A stretch of 64,000 bases of DNA, taken from the NCBI GenBank assembly GCA_944323985.1, contig CALUUP010000008.1:1-64000 (forward strand), written 5' to 3'. This DNA is from Candidatus Gastranaerophilales bacterium. Its GTDB lineage: Bacteria; Cyanobacteriota; Vampirovibrionia; Gastranaerophilales; Gastranaerophilaceae. Below, in pieces: positions 8,021-17,410 of this stretch. The notes beneath the pieces were generated by a model. That model saw nothing but the letters and a program-made list of their open reading frames with translations, ran no database searches and was not told the DNA's origin. A program made the translations under genes and the position numbers. Each line of letters begins with the position of its first letter. The first letter of the stretch is position 1.

Positions 8021-9217
8021 ATGTTTTTAGTTGGGGGGATTTCTTTTATTATAGGTGCTGTAGTTGCAGCCCTTGTTATGTATGTTTATTTTGTAAAAAG
8101 AGAGATGGCTTTAAAGGAAGGTTTTTCTCAATTAAAAACTAAAGCTGAGTTAACTCAAAATTTACAAGAAATTATTAAGCGAGATTTTGTTCAATTAGCG
8201 CAAGAAACTATAAAAAATGAGCAAGAAGATTTAAGAAAACAAAATAGAGAAGCTTTGGAAGAGAAAATTTTACCTCTTAAAACTGAGCTTGGAGAATTTA
8301 AAAATAAAGTTGAAAAATTTAATTTATCAGGTGTTGAAAATGTTGCAAAATTGGAACAACAAATTTTGAATTTAGAAAAAAATAATAAAATAATTGCGCA
8401 AGAAGCAAAAAATTTAACTGAAGCATTGACAAAAAATCAAAATGTAAAAGGGGCTTATGGCGAAAATATTTTGGATACTATTCTTGAATCTTGTGGTATG
8501 CAGGAAGGTATTCATTATTCAAAACAATATGTAACTACTTCTTCTAATTTAAAGGATGGTGAAATTCATACGATTAGACCTGATATCGTTATTAATTTAC
8601 CTAAAGACAGGCATATTATTATTGATTCAAAAGTTACTTTAACAAGTTATTTAGATTGTATTGAAGACGAATCTAAAGTTAAGGATTTTAAAGCGGAAGT
8701 AAAAAAAAGGATTATAGATTTAGCAAACAAAAATTATCAAAATGCTGAAAATTTATGGCAGCCTGATTTCGTTTTAATGTATATACCAATAGAGTCTTCT
8801 TTAAACTTAATTTATGAAGATTATGAATTAATAAATACTGCTTATAAATCTAAAATTATTATAATAGGGACTGCTTCTTTATTAACCACAATTAAACTTG
8901 TAGATCAATTATTCGCTCAACAAAAACAGTGTGAAAGTGTTAATAATATAGTTACTGCAGGAACTAATTTATATGAAACTTTTGTTCAATTTTGTGAGGA
9001 CTTAGTCGATTTACAAAAACGATTTGATGAAATTAATAAAAAATTTGGTACAACTATTAATAGATTTAAAAGAAAAAATAAAAATAGACTGGGTTTATTT
9101 GATCAAGTTAAAGAATTAAAACAGTTAGGAATAACTTCTTCAAAGGAGATTCCAAATGCTTTACTAGAAGTGGATGATAATATTGATGAGTTGGAAGGAG
9201 TTTTGGGAAATGACTAA
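8021..9217 (+). CDS. rmuC: RmuC-type DNA recombination protein
   Basis: 398 residues: an N-terminal membrane anchor (residues 3-26), a coiled coil (about 30-145), then the RmuC nuclease-like domain with GAYGENILDTILESCGM and RPDIVINLPKDRHIIIDSKV, which supplies the D-x-n-IDSK PD-(D/E)xK-type core. RmuC limits inversions at short inverted repeats. SD GGAGGG precedes the ATG. The stop overlaps the start of the response regulator by 8 bp, so the two are co-translated, which is an unexpected pairing. Confidence 0.92.
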   Translation: MFLVGGISFIIGAVVAALVMYVYFVKREMALKEGFSQLKTKAELTQNLQEIIKRDFVQLAQETIKNEQEDLRKQNREALEEKILPLKTELGEFKNKVEKFNLSGVENVAKLEQQILNLEKNNKIIAQEAKNLTEALTKNQNVKGAYGENILDTILESCGMQEGIHYSKQYVTTSSNLKDGEIHTIRPDIVINLPKDRHIIIDSKVTLTSYLDCIEDESKVKDFKAEVKKRIIDLANKNYQNAENLWQPDFVLMYIPIESSLNLIYEDYELINTAYKSKIIIIGTASLLTTIKLVDQLFAQQKQCESVNNIVTAGTNLYETFVQFCEDLVDLQKRFDEINKKFGTTINRFKRKNKNRLGLFDQVKELKQLGITSSKEIPNALLEVDDNIDELEGVLGND

Positions 9218-9905
9218 AATTCTTGTAGTTGATGATGATGTTGCAATAAATGAGTTAATAAAAATAAATTTAGAGTTAAATGGGTATTCAGTTATTCAAG
9301 CTTATAATGGGGTTGAAGGGTTTGCATTGGCAAAACAAGAAATGCCTGCGTTAATTATATTAGATGTAATGATGCCGGAAGTTGATGGATATACTGTTGC
9401 TCAAAGGATTCGTCAGGCAGCTGAAATTGCAGATACTCCAATTATTATGCTTACTGCTCTTTCTCAATTAAATGATAAGGTTAATGGTTTTAATATTGGT
9501 GTTGATGATTATTTAACTAAACCTTTTGAGATTGATGAACTAATCGTTAGAGTTAGGGCTGTTTTAAAAAGAACAAAGCAAATTCCAAAGTCTTCTGCTG
9601 TTAGAGAATTATTAACGTATAAAGAAATAACATTATTACCGGAAACGTATAGTGTTCAAATAAATGACAAAATTCAAAAACTTACTCCTATTGAGTTTGA
9701 TATATTTAATCTTTTATTCCAAAATCATGGAAATATGGTTTCTGGGGCTAGATTATTAAAAGAAATTTGGGGATATGAACCTGATGATAATGTTGAAACA
9801 ATAAGAGTTCATATTAGACATTTGAGAAGTAAAATCGATAAGATATCTGAAGGTAAGAAATATATTGAAACTATTTATGGTGGTGGATATAAATTAAATG
9901 TGTAG
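9210..9905 (+). CDS. OmpR/PhoB-family response regulator (orphan)
   Basis: 231 residues. The receiver domain has the acidic pair VVDDD (6-10), phosphoacceptor D52 (LIILDVMMP) and K104 (DDYLTKPF). The C-terminal winged helix has IRVHIRHLRSKI. The start at 9210 gives the canonical MTKILVVDDD; a reading from 9174 would add 12 residues encoded inside rmuC. AAGGAG at 9195-9200 serves as SD. No histidine kinase lies near, so the partner is unknown. It differs from the RpaB-like regulator at 61122 in length and linker. Confidence 0.93.
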   Translation: MTKILVVDDDVAINELIKINLELNGYSVIQAYNGVEGFALAKQEMPALIILDVMMPEVDGYTVAQRIRQAAEIADTPIIMLTALSQLNDKVNGFNIGVDDYLTKPFEIDELIVRVRAVLKRTKQIPKSSAVRELLTYKEITLLPETYSVQINDKIQKLTPIEFDIFNLLFQNHGNMVSGARLLKEIWGYEPDDNVETIRVHIRHLRSKIDKISEGKKYIETIYGGGYKLNV

Positions 9906-9963
9906 TTTTGTAAAGAAATAAAAATAAAAAGCAATTGTAAAAGTTATATATACTTTATATATG
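9906..9963 (+). promoter_or_regulatory. shared bipartite promoter motif, copy 3
   Basis: GCAATT at 9931 and ACTTTATATATG at 9952 (21 bp apart). A TTTTGTAAAG box starts 25 bp before GCAATT, at the position taken by TTCTTAATAW in copies 1 and 4. It precedes the YD-repeat gene. Confidence 0.5.
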
Positions 9964-10002
9964 CAGAGGAGAGTTGTTATAAATTATATAGGAGTTTTAT
10001 AA

Positions 10003-10896
10003 TTGAACAGTACTTCTTTGGCTACAGATTTACGAAAAAATGAATCTTTTGAAAATTTTGGTTGTGGAAATATAGATAATAATATTCCTTTTATAGAATT
10101 TAATCGAAATGAATTAGGCGAAATAACTTCCATCAATTATTATTTGGATGAAAGAGAATTAGAAAAACAAGTTTTTTATGAAAATTCTGAAATATCAAAA
10201 ATTAGATATTATCAAAACAATAAAGTGAGAAAAATTAATGAGTATAAGTTAGGTTTGCTTATTGAGTCTAAAATATATGATAAAGAAGGATTTAGTAAAT
10301 ATCAAATAAAATACGAATATGATAATTTAAATAGAATTAACAATATAGTGAAAATAGTTAATAATAAAGAATATGCAATAAAATATGTATATGATAGTTT
10401 AGGTAGAATAATATTAAGAAGAATATATGTAGATTTGATAGAACAGTTTTTTCAAGAATATAAGTATGATATTTTAGATAATTTGATAGAATATAGCGAT
10501 AGTAATCAACACATAAGAGTAGAAAATTATGTAGATAATAAGTTGTCAACGTATAGAATAATTGATAGAAAAGAAAAAGAAATTTTTGTAAAAAATAAGT
10601 TTAAAAGTGGTAAATATGTATGTACCACTTTGACAACAGAAGGTCATGATATTATAGAAAAAAATGAGTATTATGTGGATAATGTAATGTTAAAAAAACC
10701 AATGGCAAGTTTGGAAGATTTTGATTTAATAATTTCACAGTTGAAACCGAAAGAAGAAACTAATTTTGTTAAAAATGTAGGAAATTCAAACATAAAAGTT
10801 GATAATGTATTGGATGAGTATATAAAGGTAAAAATATTTCCAATATCATTAAGAAAAAGAGTTTTGTATAATTTATCATTAAAGGTTAATGTTTAA
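10003..10896 (+). CDS. YD-repeat (RHS-like) protein
   Basis: 297 residues with at least three YD repeats: YEYDNLNRINNI, YVYDSLGRIILR and YKYDILDNLIEY (about residues 105-165), plus degenerate copies on both sides. YD repeats form beta-shell strips in RHS/teneurin proteins, but this protein lacks the usual length, a core domain and a toxin tip. No signal peptide is seen, so location is uncertain. The start is TTG with GGAG 8 nt upstream; no ATG fits better. It carries the shared promoter motif. It may be cell-surface or regulatory; function unknown. Confidence 0.65.
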   Translation: MNSTSLATDLRKNESFENFGCGNIDNNIPFIEFNRNELGEITSINYYLDERELEKQVFYENSEISKIRYYQNNKVRKINEYKLGLLIESKIYDKEGFSKYQIKYEYDNLNRINNIVKIVNNKEYAIKYVYDSLGRIILRRIYVDLIEQFFQEYKYDILDNLIEYSDSNQHIRVENYVDNKLSTYRIIDRKEKEIFVKNKFKSGKYVCTTLTTEGHDIIEKNEYYVDNVMLKKPMASLEDFDLIISQLKPKEETNFVKNVGNSNIKVDNVLDEYIKVKIFPISLRKRVLYNLSLKVNV

Positions 10897-10957
10897 ATAT
10901 TTTACAAAAATTATATAATATTGTATAATAGAGCTGTTACAGATTTAGGAGGTTTAT

Positions 10958-11350
10958 ATGAAAGAAGAGTTTACAACAAATACAAGACGTTGGTATGATA
11001 AGGATCCTGTTTTATCTTCTGCAATGAAAACCTTAGAAGAATCTGATGATGAAACACAAATTAAAGTTGCATTAAATTTGATAAAAATAATAACAGAACA
11101 TCATATATCTAATTCTGAATATGAGTCAGTGGAGGATATTGTATCAGCAACGGAAGATGTTATGGATGAGTCAAAACACGGTCGTTGGTATGATTTGGAT
11201 GGAACTTTGAGAACAGCAATAAGTCTTCTTCAAAATTGTCCGGAATCAACAAGAGGTGTTATAGCTAAAGAAATGGCTAAGAATGTTATTGAGACCATAA
11301 AAAAAGAAGAAGATGTGGATGATGTTGAAATAGAGGTTCCAGAAGAATAA
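10958..11350 (+). CDS. RWYD-repeat protein A
   Basis: 130 residues, two copies of a helical unit that begins RWYDKDPVLSSAMKTLEES (11-29) and RWYDLDGTLRTAISLLQ (76-92), followed by a helix rich in A and K/E. The C-terminal tail is acidic. A second two-unit protein is encoded at 55663-55986, so this is a small family. AGGAGG precedes the ATG. No named domain is recognised. The regular R-W-Y-D-x-D-x-x-L-x-x-A-x-x-L-L spacing suggests a cytosolic protein- or nucleotide-binding helical module. Confidence 0.75.
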   Translation: MKEEFTTNTRRWYDKDPVLSSAMKTLEESDDETQIKVALNLIKIITEHHISNSEYESVEDIVSATEDVMDESKHGRWYDLDGTLRTAISLLQNCPESTRGVIAKEMAKNVIETIKKEEDVDDVEIEVPEE

Positions 11351-11360
11351 AAGATTATGA

Positions 11361-11400
11361 AAAGGCTGGGATTTTGAAAATTTCAAAATCCCAGCCTTTT
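11361..11400. terminator. bidirectional terminator
   Basis: A 19-bp near-perfect palindrome (arms 11361-11379 and 11381-11399) bounded by A and T runs, between the convergent RWYD and helicase genes. Confidence 0.9.
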
Positions 11401-11410
11401 ATTATAAATA

Positions 11411-13705
11411 TTAGTCAATATCAATAGGAGATCTTTGTATTAATTCTATAGCTTCTCTTGCTGTAAAGACAAGATCTTCCGGTATATTAGAAATTGTGCA
11501 AAATTGTCTTAGTACATCAATTACACGTTTAAAACACCTTACAATATCACCTTCTCCCATATCTATTTGATCAATTATATCTTCCCATTCGGATCCTGTT
11601 GCCCATAATTCTATGAGTGGAGAATAATAAGCATTTATGTACATAGGGTCATTAATTTCGTAAGTTTTTTGTTTTTTGTCTAAATCTCTTCTAATATCTT
11701 TTATTTTATTTAATCTTTTTCTTACATTAGGCGAAAGAGGTAGTTGAGAATATAAATCAGCCCTCATATCTTCTGTTGTAATAGCACAAATAACACTCGC
11801 TAGTTCTGCAGGAGTTAGACCGCTTAATATATTAGAGAAAATAATTTGAGCTAAGAAAAGTTCATTTTCTGAACGGATTTGAGAGATAGTTATTCCTTTT
11901 TCCGTAGGATAATCATCTTTAAGATATCCATATTCTTCAAGAACAGCTCTATGTGATAAGAATTTGTTCCAAAATATATCTTTTTGTTTCTCGATTTCTT
12001 TGTCTAATATTTTTTGTTTTGTATTATATCTATTTAGAACATCAATGATTTTCATATGTTTTTTAAAAAGTTTACAAGTATCACATTCGTATGAATGCAT
12101 CATATTAAGTAAATTTTTTGTTTGTTCTCCAAAAGCTTTTGCTTCATCAGAAAGTGGTCGGTTTTTTTTCTTCTCTTGTTTTTGTATAGTTTTAAAGGTT
12201 CTTCTGTTTTGTACATAAATTTCTCGAATTTTGTTATATTCAAGTAAGTCTTCATTAGTTCTTTTACAGAAGCAAGTGAAATTATTACATTCATCAATTT
12301 TTTCTTGGTTAATTTCTTTAATTTTAAGTAAAGGCTCTATTCTAGAGTTAGAAGAAAAATATCCAAAGCTTTTCAAAACTAATTCTTTAGCTTCTTCTAA
12401 TGAAAAACGTTGGAGTAAGTTTAAAACCATTGAATAACTAGGAGAGAATTTACTTTCAAGAGGATTTGCGTCACTAAGCACAAGTTCTGCTACTTCTTCA
12501 GGAGTTTGGAAAGGAGTTCCGACAATTGTAACATATCCTATTTCGTCCATTCCTCTACGTCCGGCTCTACCTGACATTTGTAGAAATTCGCTCGGCGTTA
12601 GAGTTCTGTGTCCGGTATCAGTTCTTTTGGAAATGGAACTGATAACTGTAGAACGAGCTGGCATGTTAATCCCTGCTGCGAGAGTTTCTGTTGCAAAAAC
12701 AACTTTTATTAAACCTTTTTGGAATAATTTTTCAACAAGAACTTTCCAAGCAGGTAATAGTCCAGCATGATGTGATGCTACTCCAAGTAGCAGATATTCA
12801 ATGTGTTTGTTTTTATATAGATATGGATTTTCTGCAATATATTCGTCTATGATTTTTTTGATTTCTTCTTGTTCTTGTTTTGTAACTAAGCATAAAGAGG
12901 CACATTTTTCCATTTGTTCGTCGCATTTTTTTCTGGAGAAGGTAAAGTATATTGCAGGAAGCATATCTTTTTCGTGTAAATTTCTAACAACATCTTTAAC
13001 AGTATTTCTTTTTTGAACAGCCTTACCTCTTTTAAATTCTTTTTTTTCAGGTTTTATTTTTTTATTTAATGTTCCATTAGGGGTTAGCAGTGGTAGTAAA
13101 GTATTTGGTTGGGAAGAGTCAAAGTAAAAAAATCTAAGAGGTACAGGTCTAAAATCTGTATTAATTAATTCTGTTTTTGAATGAACAGTATTAATCCATT
13201 CCGTAAGTTTGTCAGCATTAGCAACAGTAGCCGAGAGTGCAACTAATTGAACATTAGTAGGACAGTAGATAATGCTTTCTTCCCAAACAGTACCTCTTTG
13301 TTCATCATTCATATAATGAACTTCATCTAGAATAACATATTTAACGTCTTTTAAATTATCAGTAACAGAACCAAAATTAGTTCCGTACAACATATTTCTG
13401 AAAACTTCAGTAGTCATAACCACAATTTGAGCATTTCTATTAAAAGAACTGTCGCCGGTCAAAAGTCCAACTTTGTCAGAACCATATTTTTCAGAGAAAT
13501 CATTGAATTTTTGATTAGAAAGAGCTTTAAGAGGTGTTGTATAAAAAACTCGTTTGTTATTTTGTAATGCACAATGAATAGCGTGTTGAGCGATAACAGT
13601 TTTTCCAGCTCCGGTTGGAGCGCAAACAACTACGCTTTTCCCTTCTGTAATACAATTACAAGCTTGTTTTTGAAAATCATCTAATTCAAAAGGAAATTCG
13701 TACAT
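11411..13705 (-). CDS. Ski2-like DExH-box RNA helicase
   Basis: 764 residues. Motif I APTGAGKT (29-36), motif II DEVH (127-130), SAT motif III (LVALSATVAN) and motif VI QMSGRAGRRGMDEIGYV are all present, followed by a long helical C-terminus. The pattern is that of the Ski2/Mtr4 superfamily, which has cyanobacterial and chloroplast (ISE2-like) members acting in RNA turnover. It is ATP-dependent and cytosolic. It is transcribed alone; an A-rich leader with AAGAGG precedes the ATG. The cyanobacterial-type helicase supports the taxonomic inference. Confidence 0.88.
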   Translation of the reverse strand: MYEFPFELDDFQKQACNCITEGKSVVVCAPTGAGKTVIAQHAIHCALQNNKRVFYTTPLKALSNQKFNDFSEKYGSDKVGLLTGDSSFNRNAQIVVMTTEVFRNMLYGTNFGSVTDNLKDVKYVILDEVHYMNDEQRGTVWEESIIYCPTNVQLVALSATVANADKLTEWINTVHSKTELINTDFRPVPLRFFYFDSSQPNTLLPLLTPNGTLNKKIKPEKKEFKRGKAVQKRNTVKDVVRNLHEKDMLPAIYFTFSRKKCDEQMEKCASLCLVTKQEQEEIKKIIDEYIAENPYLYKNKHIEYLLLGVASHHAGLLPAWKVLVEKLFQKGLIKVVFATETLAAGINMPARSTVISSISKRTDTGHRTLTPSEFLQMSGRAGRRGMDEIGYVTIVGTPFQTPEEVAELVLSDANPLESKFSPSYSMVLNLLQRFSLEEAKELVLKSFGYFSSNSRIEPLLKIKEINQEKIDECNNFTCFCKRTNEDLLEYNKIREIYVQNRRTFKTIQKQEKKKNRPLSDEAKAFGEQTKNLLNMMHSYECDTCKLFKKHMKIIDVLNRYNTKQKILDKEIEKQKDIFWNKFLSHRAVLEEYGYLKDDYPTEKGITISQIRSENELFLAQIIFSNILSGLTPAELASVICAITTEDMRADLYSQLPLSPNVRKRLNKIKDIRRDLDKKQKTYEINDPMYINAYYSPLIELWATGSEWEDIIDQIDMGEGDIVRCFKRVIDVLRQFCTISNIPEDLVFTAREAIELIQRSPIDID

Positions 13706-13763
13706 ATTAAAAAGACCTCTTTTATGCTATTCACAATATAATTATAACATAGATTTGACACAC

Positions 13764-13794
13764 AAAAGCAAGGACATAAAAAGTCCTTGCTTTT
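13764..13794 (-). terminator. terminator of the flagellin gene
   Basis: 12-bp perfect stem (13764-13775 with 13783-13794) around AAGGAC/GTCCTT, with T-rich flanks on the minus strand, 30 bp past the flagellin stop codon. Confidence 0.8.
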
Positions 13795-13823
13795 TATTAG
13801 GGCAATGTACCCGCTAATTCTTA

Positions 13824-14678
13824 TTATAACAAGTTCAATGCAATACTTGGAGTTTGGTTTGCGGTAGCAAGTAATGTAGCAGAAGCTTGTTGTAGAATTT
13901 GAGCTTTTATGTAATTTGAAGATTCTTCAGCAATGTCAGCATCTCTAAGAGTTGATAAAGATGACATAATATTTTCAGATTGAACATCAATAGATTCTAT
14001 AGCAGATTCAATTCTGTTTTGAGCAGAACCTAAAGTTGTTGAACGTCCTGAAATAGTGTTAATAACTTTATCGATTTCATCTAACATACTAGAAGCATCT
14101 GTGCCTTTAGCAAGACCTGCACATTTTTCAGCAATAGTTGATATATCTTCACCAAATAGGGAATTTACGTCACCTGCTTCAAATAAACTAGCATCAAGTA
14201 CAATTTGGCTATCAGCAGATCCGTATAGACCTACTTGTAAGCTAATATCCTGCATAGAACCGTCCATCATTTTTAGTCCGTTAAATTCACAGTTAGCAGC
14301 GATACGGTCAACTTCTTCTAGTCTTGCAGTAATTTCAGATTGAATAGCTTTAAGGGAATCTGAACCGTAAGTTCCGTTTGCAGCTTGTTCGGTTAAGTCT
14401 CTTACACGTTGAAGGTGAGATGAAACAAGAGCGTAAGTGTCTTCTAAAGTTGTTAACATGTCAGCTCCTGTAGCAGCGTTGTCAGCTGCAACATCTAGAG
14501 AACCTAATTGAGTGTCCCAGTTTCTTGCAATTGAATAACCAGCAGCGTTGTCTGAAGCGTGGTTAATCTTGTAACCGGTTGTCATTCTCTCAATTGCTTG
14601 GTTAAGAGAGTTTGTTGCTTTGCTCAAGTTTGATTGAACAATCAGAGATGAGATGTTTGTGTTAATTGTTAGTGCCAT
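13824..14678 (-). CDS. fliC: flagellin
   Basis: 284 residues. The conserved N-terminal D0/D1 (MALTINTNISSL..., RMTTGYKINHASDNAAGYSIA) and C-terminal D1/D0 (ILQQASATLLATANQTP, ending ALNLL) regions are complete. The variable middle is short, as in small flagellins. It polymerises into the flagellar filament after export by the flagellar type III system. The SD AAAGGAG is strong. The upstream 180 bp contain no clear sigma-28 promoter. No other flagellar gene lies in the window. Codon use is less AT-biased than the neighbours, as for abundant proteins. Confidence 0.96.
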   Translation of the reverse strand: MALTINTNISSLIVQSNLSKATNSLNQAIERMTTGYKINHASDNAAGYSIARNWDTQLGSLDVAADNAATGADMLTTLEDTYALVSSHLQRVRDLTEQAANGTYGSDSLKAIQSEITARLEEVDRIAANCEFNGLKMMDGSMQDISLQVGLYGSADSQIVLDASLFEAGDVNSLFGEDISTIAEKCAGLAKGTDASSMLDEIDKVINTISGRSTTLGSAQNRIESAIESIDVQSENIMSSLSTLRDADIAEESSNYIKAQILQQASATLLATANQTPSIALNLL

Positions 14679-14856
14679 TCTTTACTCCTTTCTGGCGATC
14701 ACATCCTACGAATGCGTCCTTGCATTGTTTTTCTTACTACTCAAATTCCACATCTTAAAATTTTGATAACAGTTATGGGATAATTTTTTACAATTCGTAA
14801 CAATAGAGGTCTGAAATATTCGTTAGTGCTATACTTTTATTTGAATAGGAGATGAA

Positions 14857-15063
14857 ATGGGAAAGATAGTTATTGATAATAGTCGTTGTAAATCTTGTTA
14901 TATATGTACAATGACTTGTCCTAAGGGATTGATTAAAAAAAGTTCTAAAACTAATCGTTTAGGTGATTATATGGTTGAGTTTAATGATGAGAATGGAGAA
15001 TGTATAGCTTGCGCGATGTGTGCAAAACGTTGTCCAGATGTTGCAATAGAGGTTTATAAGTAA
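14857..15063 (+). CDS. korD: 2-oxoacid:ferredoxin oxidoreductase delta subunit (2x[4Fe-4S] ferredoxin)
   Basis: 68 residues with two C-x2-C-x2-C-x3-C cluster motifs (CKSCYICTMTCP and CIACAMCAKRCP). It passes electrons from the alpha/beta catalytic core to ferredoxin. AGGAGATGA supplies the SD. The stop shares a base with the next start. The order delta-alpha-beta-gamma in 14857-17410 is that of KorDABC/VorDABC complexes. Confidence 0.92.
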   Translation: MGKIVIDNSRCKSCYICTMTCPKGLIKKSSKTNRLGDYMVEFNDENGECIACAMCAKRCPDVAIEVYK

Positions 15064-16145
15064 TGGGTAATGAAAAAGTTTTAATAAAAGGTAATTATGC
15101 AATAGCACAAGCTGCTGTAAATGCAGGTTGCCAATGTTATTTTGGCTATCCAATAACTCCGCAAACAGAAATTGGAGAATATTTAAGTGGAAAGATGCAG
15201 GAATTAGGTAGAGGTTATGTTTGTGCTGAAAGTGAATTAGCAGCTATAAATATGGTAATGGGTGCCGTTTCGACAGGTGTTAAGGCGATGACTTCTTCAT
15301 CTTCTTGTGCTGTAGCTTTAATGCAAGAAGCTCTGTCTTATGCAGCTTCTGATGAATTACCTGTCGTTTTAGTTAATGTGATGAGAACAGGTCCCGGCTT
15401 AGGCTATATTTATCCTGCTCAAGGGGATTATAATCAAGCTGTTTATGGTGGTGGAAATGGGGATTATAAAATTATTGTTTTAGCTCCTTCTACTGTTCAG
15501 GAATGTATTGATTTAACTTATAGATCTTTTTATTTAGCTCAAAAATATAGAAATCCTGTTATTCTATTAGCAGATGGTTTATTGGGACAAATGATGGAAC
15601 CCGCTTCATTTGGGGAGTATCCATATCCTGAAGTTGATGTTTCTTCGTGGGCTTTGACAGGGGCAAAAAATAGAGAGCCTAGAAGTATTTATTCTGTTGC
15701 AAGAGAAGAGAAAAAACAGATTCAGCATATTTTCGATTTACATAAAAAATTTGAGGTGATAACTCAGAATGAAACAACTTATGAAGAGTTCAATGTAGAA
15801 GATGCAGATTTTGTTTTGACAGCATTTGGCTCTATGACTAGAAATATAAAAGCAGCAATGAATGTTTTGAGAAGAAAAGGTTTAAAAGTTGGAGTATTTA
15901 GACCGATAACTCTTTCTCCTTTCCCTCATAAGAGAATTAATGAATTGGCTTCTAGGGGTAAAGATTTTATTGTTGTAGAGATGAATATGGGGCAAATGTT
16001 TAAGGATGTTAAATTTGCTGTAGAAGGTAAGGTAAATGTTGATTTAGTGAACAGACCTTGTGGTGAATGGTTGAGTGTGGAAGAAATTGTTTCTTCTGTT
16101 GAAAAAATAGTTGAAGGGAGAAAACAATATGCAGCAAGTATTTAG
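15063..16145 (+). CDS. korA: 2-oxoacid:ferredoxin oxidoreductase alpha subunit
   Basis: 360 residues. The pyrimidine-binding domain starts GNYAIAQAAVNAGCQCYFGY and carries PITPQTEIGEYLS and ESELAAINMVMGA, typical of KorA/VorB. With the beta subunit it forms the thiamine-diphosphate site that decarboxylates a 2-oxoacid and forms acyl-CoA. Whether 2-oxoglutarate or branched-chain oxoacids are preferred cannot be read from sequence; two branched-chain aminotransferases 4-7 kb away make the latter plausible. Confidence 0.92.
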   Translation: MGNEKVLIKGNYAIAQAAVNAGCQCYFGYPITPQTEIGEYLSGKMQELGRGYVCAESELAAINMVMGAVSTGVKAMTSSSSCAVALMQEALSYAASDELPVVLVNVMRTGPGLGYIYPAQGDYNQAVYGGGNGDYKIIVLAPSTVQECIDLTYRSFYLAQKYRNPVILLADGLLGQMMEPASFGEYPYPEVDVSSWALTGAKNREPRSIYSVAREEKKQIQHIFDLHKKFEVITQNETTYEEFNVEDADFVLTAFGSMTRNIKAAMNVLRRKGLKVGVFRPITLSPFPHKRINELASRGKDFIVVEMNMGQMFKDVKFAVEGKVNVDLVNRPCGEWLSVEEIVSSVEKIVEGRKQYAASI

Positions 16146-16881
16146 TATTCCAAAATCAATGAAAAAAGATTTTAAATATACTTTTTGTCCAGGTTGTGAT
16201 CACGGTATTGCAATCAGACTTGTGGCAGAAGTTATTGATGAATTGGGTATAAGAGAAGATATAATTTCTTCAACTTCAGTAGGATGCTCTGTATTTTTAT
16301 ATGATTTTCTTGATATAGATTGTGTAGAAGCTCCTCACGGAAGAGCTTTGGCTTCTGCTACAGGGGTTAAAAGAGCAAGACCTGATAAATTTGTATTTAC
16401 ATATTCTGGTGATGGTGATTTCGCTTCTATTGGGTTAGCAGAATCTATGCATACTGCTTTAAGAGGGGAATGTATTTCCAGTATTTGTATAAATAATACA
16501 ACTTATGGTATGACTGGAGGTCAATTAGGGCCAACTACTTTATTAGGACAAAAAACAACAACTTCTCCTTCTGGTAGAAATGTTGATTATTATGGTTATC
16601 CTATAAAAATTGCAGAACACATTGCTTTATGTGATGGTACTGCTTATTCTGCTAGAGTTGCTTTGGATACTATTCAACATATTAATCAAGCAAAACAAGC
16701 TATTAAAAAAGCGTTTCAAGTTCAACTTGATGGTTTAGGTTTTGGATTTGTGGAAATATTATCTTCTTGTCCTACAAATTGGCATATGACTCCGGAAGAT
16801 GCTCATAAACGTGTTCGAGAAGAAATGATTCCTGTTTTTCCTTTAGGAGTATTTAAGGAGGTAAGCAAAGATGGAAACTAA
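16129..16881 (+). CDS. korB: 2-oxoacid:ferredoxin oxidoreductase beta subunit
   Basis: About 250 residues. FCPGCDHGIAIRLVAEV and the ThDP-binding GDGDFASIGL-x-n-NNTTYGMTGGQ segment are diagnostic. The ATG at 16129 is chosen, with GGGAG at 16116-16120 eight nt upstream; the in-frame TTG at 16111 lacks an SD. It overlaps korA by 17 bp. The product binds thiamine diphosphate and one iron-sulfur cluster. Confidence 0.93.
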   Translation: MQQVFSIPKSMKKDFKYTFCPGCDHGIAIRLVAEVIDELGIREDIISSTSVGCSVFLYDFLDIDCVEAPHGRALASATGVKRARPDKFVFTYSGDGDFASIGLAESMHTALRGECISSICINNTTYGMTGGQLGPTTLLGQKTTTSPSGRNVDYYGYPIKIAEHIALCDGTAYSARVALDTIQHINQAKQAIKKAFQVQLDGLGFGFVEILSSCPTNWHMTPEDAHKRVREEMIPVFPLGVFKEVSKDGN

Positions 16882-17410
16882 TTTTATACTTGCAGGTTTT
16901 GGCGGTCAGGGGATTTTGCTTGCCGGTACTGTTTTAGCAAATGCGTTTATGCTAGAAGGTAAAAATGTTACTTGGTATCCTTGTTATGGAGCTGAAATGC
17001 GTGGTGGAACAGTGAATTGTGAAATTGTTGTTTCTGATGAAGAAGTTAGTTCTGTTCATAAACAAGATACAGATTTTGCTTTGGTTTTAAACCAACAATC
17101 TTTTGATAGATTTGTTCATAGAGTTAAATCTGGAGGAACTATTGTTTCTAATTCCACTCTTGTTTCGGATTCTCGTCCTAGAAGTGATATAAATTATGTA
17201 TTTGCTCCAATGACAGAAATTGCAAATGACTTAGGTTCTTCAAAAGTTACAAATATGGTATCTTTAGGAGTTTTGGCATCTGTTTCTGCGATTGTTTCAA
17301 AAGAATTTTTAGAAAAAGCTGTGGAAAAAGTTTTAGGAGAAAAGAAAAAAGATTTATTACCTTTGAATATAAAAGCTTTGAATACAATCTCAGAAGGGTG
17401 TACGGTATGA
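16871..17410 (+). CDS. korC: 2-oxoacid:ferredoxin oxidoreductase gamma subunit
   Basis: 179 residues opening with ILAGFGGQGILLAGTVLA, the gamma-subunit nucleotide-binding-like signature, and containing YGAEMRGGTVNCEIVVSDEEV. It completes the four-subunit complex and binds the CoA-handling region. It overlaps korB by 11 bp and is preceded by AAGGAGG inside korB. Confidence 0.92.
   Translation: METNFILAGFGGQGILLAGTVLANAFMLEGKNVTWYPCYGAEMRGGTVNCEIVVSDEEVSSVHKQDTDFALVLNQQSFDRFVHRVKSGGTIVSNSTLVSDSRPRSDINYVFAPMTEIANDLGSSKVTNMVSLGVLASVSAIVSKEFLEKAVEKVLGEKKKDLLPLNIKALNTISEGCTV

Noticed and set aside
14679-14856. Sigma-28 flagellin promoter
   Set aside because: No TAAA-N15-GCCGATAA-like match was seen; only A/T-rich sequence and a strong SD.
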